20,167 nucleotides of DNA, from contig JBELMC010000052.1 in the NCBI GenBank assembly GCA_042096155.1, positions 1-20,167 of the forward strand, read 5' to 3'. This DNA comes from Dinoroseobacter sp042096155 (GTDB taxonomy: Bacteria > Pseudomonadota > Alphaproteobacteria > Rhodobacterales > Rhodobacteraceae). The first letter of the stretch is position 1, and each line of letters begins with the position of its first letter. The notes under the pieces were generated by a model. It made no database searches, was not told where the DNA came from, and was given only the letters and a program-made list of their open reading frames with translations. The translations under genes and the position numbers were made by a program. Below are positions 14,672-20,167 of the stretch, one piece after another.

Positions 14672-17453
14672 GCTTTCATTTTCCTTGAAGATCGATACCC
14701 CGCCGGACAGCCTGATTTGTCCGGCTGAGACCATTTTTGATCCTGCGGATGTCGAAAGCGCCCTGCAAGACGCCTTTAGGCCCGATGCCGAACCGGGTGG
14801 GCGCGCTGCGATTGTGTCGATCTTAAAAGCGGCCCAGCGCGCTGGGCGCAATGCCATCGAGCAAGCCTTCACCCGGGATCCGTTCAACGCCCGCCCGACT
14901 GTCCAAAGCTACGCCTGGCTGACCGATTGTCTCGTCATCTCTGCGGTCCAGGCGATCAAGTTTTACCTGCACCCAAACCCCAATCCGACCACTGGACAAC
15001 GTCTGTCCGTGGTGGCTGTCGGCGGATCCGGCCGAGGCGAAATGGCGCCCCATTCCGATGTCGACCTGCTGTTCTTGACCCCGATCAAGATCACCGCCTG
15101 GGCCGAAAGTGTGATCGAGTCGACGCTTTATGTTCTTTGGGATCTGCGGCTGAAGGTCGGCCATGCCAGTCGAACCGTCAAAGACTGTTATCGCTTGGCC
15201 CGCGAAGATTATACCATTCGCACCGCTTTGCTGGAGCAACGCTATCTCACGGGCGATGTCGCGCTTGCGGCCGAGCTGCGCGATACCTTGGTCACCGATT
15301 TGTTTGCGGCGACGGCCTCGGATTTTGTCGAGGCCAAACTGGTCGAGCGGACCAGCCGTCACAACGCCCAAGGCGATCAAAGATATATCCTGGAGCCCAA
15401 TGTCAAAGAGGGCAAAGGCGGTTTGCGCGATCTGCAATCTTTGTTCTGGATCGCAAAATACGTACATAATGTACGCCATCCCTCTGACTTAATTGAGATC
15501 GGCGTATTCACGCCCGAGGAATATAAAACCTTTGACGAGGCCGAACAGTTCCTTTGGGCCGTGCGCTGCCATATGCATCTTGTCGCCAAACGCGCCAATG
15601 AACAGCTGAGCTTCGATATACAAGTGGAAGTCGCCCAACGCATGGGATTTCAAGACACCTCTGGGCGGCGCGGGGTCGAGCATTTCATGCAGGCCTATTT
15701 CCGCCATGCGACCAAGGTCGGCGAGCTGACGCGCATTTTTCTGACCGCGCTCGAAGCGTCCCACGTCAAAAAAGAGCCCCGCCTGGTGGGCATGTTCAAA
15801 GACAGTCGGCGTCGCCGCAAAGTCAAGCCGGGCTATGAGATCCGGCAGGGCAGGCTCGACATTGCCGACCCGCAAACGCTGCTTGAAAACCCCTTGAACC
15901 TGCTGCGGATTTTTGAAGAGGGATTGCGCACCGGTTATCTGTTGCATCCCAATGCGATGCGGCTGATCGCGGCCAATCTGGATTTGATCAATGCCGAGCT
16001 GCGCGCCAGCAAAGAGGCCAACCGCATCTTCCTTGATCTGTTATTAAAACATGACAACCCCGAACGCGCGTTGCGCCGGATGAACGAACTGAGCGTTCTG
16101 GGGGCGTTTATTCCCGAATTTCAGCACATCGTTGCGATGATGCAATTCAACGTTTATCACAGCTATACGGTGGACGAGCACACGATTCAGGTGGTCTCGA
16201 CCCTTGCGCAGATCGAGCGCGGCGAGCTGATCGAAGAATTGCCACTGTCCAGCAGAATTCTAGAGACAGGCGTGAACCGCAAGGTTCTCTATGTGGCGTT
16301 GCTGTTGCATGATATCGGCAAGGGCCGACCTGAAGATCATTCGGTGATCGGCGCGCAGCTGGCCCGCCGGATCACGCAGCAACTGCGCCTGCATCCGCGG
16401 GAAGAAGAAACCGTCTGCTGGTTGGTGCGTTATCATTTGCTGATGTCCGACATGGCGCAGAAACGCGATTTGAGCGACCCGCGCACGGTGCGTGACTTTG
16501 CAAAATTGGTGAAAACCCGCGAGCGACTGGATTTGCTGACCGTTCTGACTGTGTGCGACATACGCGGTGTTGGCCCCAACACCTGGAACAACTGGAAAGC
16601 CCAATTGATCCGTTCGTTATATCGCCAGACCGCCGATGCGCTGGACACCGGACTGGAGGCGCTGAATCGCAACAAGCTGGAAGCCGAAGCGAAAGCCACC
16701 TTGCGCGCCGCGCTGAAAGATTGGCCGGCCAAAGAGCTGCGCCGCGAGACCTTGCGCCATTATGGGCCGTATTGGCAAGGCATGCCCTCTGAGGTCCATG
16801 TCAAAGCCGCCGAGATGCTGCGTGATGCAGGCCAGGATGCCCTGCGCATCGAGATTGATCTGGACGCGGATCGCGATGTGACAAGGGTGGTTTTTGCACT
16901 TCAAGACCATCCCGGTATTTTTTCGCGTTTGACAGGTGCCTTGGCTTTGTCGGGTGCGAACACGGTCGATGCGCGCACCTATACCACCAAAGATGGCTTC
17001 GTCGTCGCTGTCTATTGGGTGCAGGATGCCGATGGTGCCCCGTATGCCCAAGACCGCATGCCGCGCCTGCGCCAGCTGATCGAGAAAACTCTGAAAGGCG
17101 AGCTCGTCGCCGCCAGTGCGCTGCAAAGCCGTGACAAGATGCGCAAACGTGACAGCCAATTCCGGTTTCCGACATCAATCACTTTCGACAATGAAGGGTC
17201 GGACATTTTCACAATTATCGAGGTCGACACCCGCGACCGTCCGGGTTTGCTTTATGACATCACGCGGACGTTGGCCAATGCCAACATCTATGTCAGCTCG
17301 GCCCAGATCGCGACCTACGGCGCGCAGGCCGTGGATTCGTTTTATGTCAAAGACATGTTTGGGCTGAAGCTACATTCCAAAACCAAGCAAGATGCGCTTG
17401 GCAAGAAACTGCGTGTCGCGATCGAACAAGCGACCGAGCGCGCCCAGGCATGA
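14652..17453 (+). CDS. glnD: Bifunctional PII uridylyltransferase / uridylyl-removing enzyme
   Basis: A 933-residue cytosolic nitrogen sensor that attaches UMP to PII proteins when glutamine is low and removes it when glutamine is high. Domains in order: a nucleotidyltransferase with GGSGRGEMAPHSDVDLLFL (about 122-140), carrying the two catalytic Asp; a PII-uridylyltransferase helical region including LEPNVKEGKGGLRDLQSLFW (about 240-260); an HD hydrolase with YTVDEHTIQVV near 505 and LLLHDIGKGRPEDHS near 549; and two C-terminal ACT glutamine-binding domains (VVFALQDHPGIFSRLTGAL from about 743; IIEVDTRDRPGLLYDITRTL from about 853). All catalytic motifs are intact and length is normal. No ATG exists near the 5' end: TTG at 14652, 14658 or 14685 are candidates, the first overlapping the lipoprotein gene by 20 nt. 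The exact start is therefore uncertain. Confidence 0.94.
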   Translation: MPLPDSKLSFSLKIDTPPDSLICPAETIFDPADVESALQDAFRPDAEPGGRAAIVSILKAAQRAGRNAIEQAFTRDPFNARPTVQSYAWLTDCLVISAVQAIKFYLHPNPNPTTGQRLSVVAVGGSGRGEMAPHSDVDLLFLTPIKITAWAESVIESTLYVLWDLRLKVGHASRTVKDCYRLAREDYTIRTALLEQRYLTGDVALAAELRDTLVTDLFAATASDFVEAKLVERTSRHNAQGDQRYILEPNVKEGKGGLRDLQSLFWIAKYVHNVRHPSDLIEIGVFTPEEYKTFDEAEQFLWAVRCHMHLVAKRANEQLSFDIQVEVAQRMGFQDTSGRRGVEHFMQAYFRHATKVGELTRIFLTALEASHVKKEPRLVGMFKDSRRRRKVKPGYEIRQGRLDIADPQTLLENPLNLLRIFEEGLRTGYLLHPNAMRLIAANLDLINAELRASKEANRIFLDLLLKHDNPERALRRMNELSVLGAFIPEFQHIVAMMQFNVYHSYTVDEHTIQVVSTLAQIERGELIEELPLSSRILETGVNRKVLYVALLLHDIGKGRPEDHSVIGAQLARRITQQLRLHPREEETVCWLVRYHLLMSDMAQKRDLSDPRTVRDFAKLVKTRERLDLLTVLTVCDIRGVGPNTWNNWKAQLIRSLYRQTADALDTGLEALNRNKLEAEAKATLRAALKDWPAKELRRETLRHYGPYWQGMPSEVHVKAAEMLRDAGQDALRIEIDLDADRDVTRVVFALQDHPGIFSRLTGALALSGANTVDARTYTTKDGFVVAVYWVQDADGAPYAQDRMPRLRQLIEKTLKGELVAASALQSRDKMRKRDSQFRFPTSITFDNEGSDIFTIIEVDTRDRPGLLYDITRTLANANIYVSSAQIATYGAQAVDSFYVKDMFGLKLHSKTKQDALGKKLRVAIEQATERAQA

Positions 17454-17463
17454 GGGCCTCCGC

Positions 17464-19011
17464 GTGAGCAAGCCAATCCGGCTGTTGGCGGGTTTTTTCA
17501 CCGTCGGCGTCTGGACATTGGCCAGTCGTATCATGGGCTTTGCCCGCGACATCATGATCGCGGCCTTCCTGGGCGCAGGCCCCGTGGCAGAGGCCTTCCT
17601 GATCGCATTTTCGCTGCCCAACATGTTCCGGCGCTTCTTTGCGGAAGGCGCGTTCAACATGGCGTTTGTCCCGCTGTTTGCAAAGAAGCTGGAAGGAGAC
17701 GAGGATGCGCTCGGCTTTGCGCGTGATGCGTTCACCGCGCTGACGACGCTCTTGGTTGGGTTCACGACGCTGGCCATGATCTTGATGCCCTATCTGGTGC
17801 TGGCGATGGCGTCGGGCTTTGCTCAAGACGACCGCTTCGCGCTTGCTGTGCAATACGGCCGGATTGCGTTCCCTTATATCCTGTTTATCTCGCTGGCGGC
17901 CTTGCTGTCGGGTGTGCTCAACGCCTTGGGACATTTTGTGGCTGCGGCTGCGGCGCCTGTCTTGCTGAACATCTTATTCGTTGGCGCAATCCTTGGGGCA
18001 TGGGCCTTGGGCATGTCGATTGGATCAGCCCTGGCGTGGACGGTGCCTGTTGCGGGCCTTGCGCAACTGGGGTTGGTTTGGCTTGCAGCCCGGCGCGCGG
18101 GCTTTGCGCTGATCTTCCGCCCGCCGCGCTGGACGCCCGACCTCAAGCGCCTGGCGATCATTGCAGCGCCTGCGGCATTGGCAGGCGGCGTGGTCCAGGT
18201 GAACCTGTTGGTCGGGCGTCAGGTCAGCAGCTTCTTCGACGGGGCTGTGGCATGGCTGAGCTATGCCGATCGCCTTTATCAGCTGCCGCTTGGCGTGGTT
18301 GGCATTGCCATCGGTGTCGTGCTTTTGCCAGATCTTTCCCGGCGTTTGCGCGCGGACGACGAGGCGGGCGGCCAGGACGCGTTCAGCCGCGCAACCGAGA
18401 TGTCGCTGACCTTGACCGTTCCTGCGGCTGTCGCACTCTTGGTGATCCCTGTGCCCTTGGTCTCGGTCCTGTTTGGCCGCGGCGCGTTTGGTGCCGATGA
18501 CATTGCCGCAACGGCGCTGGCGGTTGCGGTCTACGGCGCGGGGCTGCCCGCTTTTGTGCTGCAAAAAGTGCTACAACCGCTGTATTTCGCGCGTGAGGAC
18601 ACCCGCACACCGCTGCGGTTTGCGCTGGTCGCAATGGTGGTGAATGCGGGACTGGCCATCGGGCTCGCTCCGGCCATCGGCTATATTGCAGCGGCGTTGG
18701 GCACCACCATTGCAGGCTGGATCATGGCGGGCCTGTTGTGGCGCGGATCGCGCGGTCTCGGCGCAGCAGCGCGGCTTGATCTGCGCGCGCGCGCACGGAG
18801 CTTTCGCATCATCTTGGCATCCGTGCTGATGGGGGTGGCTCTGTGGGGCGCGGGCGCGGCAATCGATCCGCTGCTGGCGCGAGACGGGCTGCGCTATGCT
18901 GCCCTGGCTGCGTTGATCCTGTTTGGGATCGCCAGCTATGGACTGTTGGGCCAGATGCTCGGCGCGTTCCGCCTGGCAGAAATCCGCAGCGCCCTGCGCC
19001 GTCAGCGCTGA
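17464..19011 (+). CDS. murJ: Lipid II flippase MurJ
   Basis: A 515-residue inner-membrane protein of the MOP superfamily that flips lipid-linked peptidoglycan precursor (lipid II) to the periplasmic side. About 14 membrane segments can be traced. Family landmarks sit at the N terminus: TLASRIMGFARDIMIAAFLG (about 18-37), AEAFLIAFSLPNMFRRFFAE then GAFNMAFVPLF (about 42-72), with the conserved Arg residues that contact the substrate. Later come RLYQLPLGVVGIAIGVVLLP (about 272-291) and YAREDTRTP-like YFAREDTRTPLRFALV near 377. Start is a GTG with GAGG 8 nt before it, 10 nt after the glnD stop; the same frame open further upstream lies within glnD. The last codons overlap the convergent rhomboid gene by 10 nt through a perfect palindrome. 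Confidence 0.95.
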   Translation: MSKPIRLLAGFFTVGVWTLASRIMGFARDIMIAAFLGAGPVAEAFLIAFSLPNMFRRFFAEGAFNMAFVPLFAKKLEGDEDALGFARDAFTALTTLLVGFTTLAMILMPYLVLAMASGFAQDDRFALAVQYGRIAFPYILFISLAALLSGVLNALGHFVAAAAAPVLLNILFVGAILGAWALGMSIGSALAWTVPVAGLAQLGLVWLAARRAGFALIFRPPRWTPDLKRLAIIAAPAALAGGVVQVNLLVGRQVSSFFDGAVAWLSYADRLYQLPLGVVGIAIGVVLLPDLSRRLRADDEAGGQDAFSRATEMSLTLTVPAAVALLVIPVPLVSVLFGRGAFGADDIAATALAVAVYGAGLPAFVLQKVLQPLYFAREDTRTPLRFALVAMVVNAGLAIGLAPAIGYIAAALGTTIAGWIMAGLLWRGSRGLGAAARLDLRARARSFRIILASVLMGVALWGAGAAIDPLLARDGLRYAALAALILFGIASYGLLGQMLGAFRLAEIRSALRRQR

Positions 19012-19013
19012 CG
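19000..19013. repeat. 14-bp perfect palindrome spanning both convergent stop codons
   Basis: CGTCAGCGCTGACG reads the same on both strands. It encodes Arg-Gln-Arg-stop for murJ on the plus strand and for the rhomboid gene on the minus strand. It could form a 5-bp hairpin with a 4-nt loop in either transcript. No T-run follows, so it is not a classical terminator. Confidence 0.8.
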
Positions 19014-19706
19014 CAGCTTGTCCAAAAGTCTCGCCCAGCCACCGGGGCAGAGCACAAAAGACAGCCCAAAACCTGATACAAAACCCGCCACATCCGCAAC
19101 CCAATCGCTTGAGCCGCCAAACAGCACTCCAAATATCAGTTGGATGCCAAGCAAGGCCCCGACCAGGGTAAAAGCACGCAAACGGTTGTGGCCCACCGCG
19201 CCCAGATCCATCCACAGCATGAATGTGAACGCGCCGATCAACCCATAAACACCCGGATAGCCGCCCACCAAAGGCTGCGCTTCGTCAAGAAGAAGACCAT
19301 AGATCAAAGCGCCAAAGATCGACGACACCCCGAACACCACGAAAAACGCCGTCGCACCGAACACCTCGGTTACCAGCTTGCCCATGGCCAAAACGAATAC
19401 GATCACAAACAAGGCATGGGTAAAGTTTATGTGGATCAGCGGATATGTCACGAACCGAAGCAAATGTTCGGGCGGATAGCGGCCATTGGCCCGCATCCAC
19501 TCCCACACGACATCGGCAAATGCCCAGTTCTGGATCGCTGCAAGCCGCCACCCGATCGCATCTGGTCCACCGATGATGCCACGCGTGCCGAAGGTAAACA
19601 GCACCTCCAGCCCAAGAATGATCGCCGCAACCGCAATGACCGCCTTGGGCAACGGATGAAAGGGCGGCTCTGCATATTCGGAATAGGGTTCTTGCGGATC
19701 AGACAT
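19002..19706 (-). CDS. Rhomboid-family membrane protein, probably catalytically inactive
   Basis: A 234-residue polytopic membrane protein of the rhomboid superfamily. After a ~25-residue acidic, Tyr/Pro-rich cytoplasmic tail there are about six or seven membrane segments. Family features are the L1-loop/TM2 block TYPLIHINFTHALFVIVFVL (about 108-127), the TM4 block LVGGYPGVYGLIGAFTFMLW (about 165-184) and the TM6 block DWVADVAGFVSGFGLSF (about 205-221). In active rhomboid proteases TM4 reads G-x-S-G and TM6 carries A-H-x-x-G. Here the aligned catalytic Ser is Tyr and the His is Asp, so proteolysis is unlikely; it may act like an iRhom or Derlin-type pseudoprotease. ATG at 19704-19706 with AAAGG 8 nt upstream; the longer reading to 19826 lacks support. 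Its 3' end overlaps murJ by 10 nt. Confidence 0.88.
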   Translation of the reverse strand: MSDPQEPYSEYAEPPFHPLPKAVIAVAAIILGLEVLFTFGTRGIIGGPDAIGWRLAAIQNWAFADVVWEWMRANGRYPPEHLLRFVTYPLIHINFTHALFVIVFVLAMGKLVTEVFGATAFFVVFGVSSIFGALIYGLLLDEAQPLVGGYPGVYGLIGAFTFMLWMDLGAVGHNRLRAFTLVGALLGIQLIFGVLFGGSSDWVADVAGFVSGFGLSFVLCPGGWARLLDKLRQR

Positions 19707-19781
19707 GTCAGGGCCTTTGGTTGACGGGCTTTCGCCCCATGGGTAAGCCACGCTTATCGATACGTCCAGACGGAGCCGACC

Positions 19782-20167
19782 ATGACCCAGACCACCTTCA
19801 CGCCACGCGTGTTCTCGGGGATCCAACCTTCAGGCGGGCTGACATTGGGCAATTACCTTGGCGCGCTGAAACGCTTCGTCACATTGCAAGATCAAGGCAG
19901 CCATGAAACCGTTTTTTGCATGGTTGATCTGCATGCAATCACCGTTTGGCAAGATCCCGATGTTCTGCGCCGCAACACGCGCGAGCTGTGCGCGGGTTTC
20001 ATCGCAAGCGGCATTGATCCCGAACAAAGCATCCTGTTTCATCAATCCGCCGTGCCAGAGCACGCGCAATTGGCCTGGATTTTCAACTGTGTCGCCCGCA
20101 TGGGTTGGATGGGGCGCATGACCCAGTGGAAAGATAAAGCCGGCAAGAACGCCGAAAATGCCTCTCT
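19782..20167 (+). CDS. trpS: Tryptophanyl-tRNA synthetase, 5' part
   Basis: The first 128 codons of a class I aminoacyl-tRNA synthetase that charges tRNA-Trp; the gene runs off the window. The N terminus reads RVFSGIQPSGGLTLGNYLGAL (residues 9-29). This carries the PSG-LTLGN block, the TrpRS version of the HIGH ATP-binding signature, and then CMVDLHAIT (about 50-58), a conserved TrpRS segment with the substrate-pocket Asp-Leu-His-Ala. QSAVPEHAQLAWIFNCVARMG (about 88-108) is typical, including the Q--vpeH-eL-W motif, followed by RMTQWKDKA. CGGAG lies 6 nt before the ATG. It is transcribed away from the rhomboid gene across a 75-nt gap. Confidence 0.97.
   Translation, partial: MTQTTFTPRVFSGIQPSGGLTLGNYLGALKRFVTLQDQGSHETVFCMVDLHAITVWQDPDVLRRNTRELCAGFIASGIDPEQSILFHQSAVPEHAQLAWIFNCVARMGWMGRMTQWKDKAGKNAENAS

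Noticed and set aside
14823..15479. 218-codon minus-strand frame inside glnD
   Set aside because: The plus strand carries the intact nucleotidyltransferase motifs here; the minus reading shows no recognisable domain.
19707..19826. 40-residue N-terminal extension of the rhomboid protein
   Set aside because: The ATG at 19706 has an AAAGG site at good spacing, whereas the extension runs into the trpS promoter and start region.
1..20167. CRISPR arrays, rRNA or tRNA genes, insertion sequences
   Set aside because: No regularly spaced repeats, no transposase motifs, and no cloverleaf or rRNA-like stretches were recognised on either strand.

Overview
The window looks like a stretch of chromosome from an alphaproteobacterium of the Rhodobacterales (Roseobacter/Rhodobacter relatives). 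The evidence is a GcrA cell-cycle regulator, which is essentially confined to Alphaproteobacteria, and a small secreted Cys-rich protein at the left edge of a type I recognise from that order. The gene order rsmI-yraN-gshB / yifB and lpoA-glnD-murJ / rhomboid / trpS also fits. Most of the window is about 60% G+C by line sampling and densely packed, with many 4-nt ATGA/GTGA overlaps and overlapping convergent stops.

Left part (1-2701): the 5' end of a small exported protein (minus), a poorly coding 350-bp gap that may hold a decayed gene, an ABC-2 type permease without a neighbouring ATPase (minus), and gcrA (plus). The gcrA leader carries a promoter-like pair of boxes followed by a terminator-like hairpin only 21 nt before the start codon. 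A GNAT acetyltransferase (minus) converges on gcrA.

Accessory segment (about 3014-4440): a glyoxalase/VOC gene has lost its 5' half and abuts unrelated DNA. This DNA contains a 3' fragment of an unknown plus-strand gene, a clearly A+T-rich DUF2971 gene, a small HGG-STGPKT basic protein, and at the far side a 3' fragment that may come from a glutathione S-transferase. It reads as a small horizontally acquired patch with truncated genes at both edges. The DUF2971 gene is the best candidate for a poorly described (possibly defence-related) function; no complete multi-gene defence system is visible.

Transport operon (4629-9544): a family-5 solute-binding protein, a strong intergenic stem-loop, two DppB/DppC-type permeases and one double ATPase (DppD and DppF fused). 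This makes a complete peptide/nickel-family ABC importer in one transcription unit.

Housekeeping right half (9605-20167): yifB/comM-like AAA+ ATPase (plus) converges on the rsmI-yraN-gshB operon (minus). Divergent from rsmI is a likely operon of an LpoA-like penicillin-binding protein activator lipoprotein, the PII uridylyltransferase GlnD and the lipid II flippase MurJ, joining cell-wall and nitrogen-sensing functions. MurJ overlaps, tail to tail, a rhomboid-family membrane protein that seems to have lost both catalytic residues. The window ends inside trpS. I see no tRNA, rRNA, CRISPR array, insertion sequence or origin.
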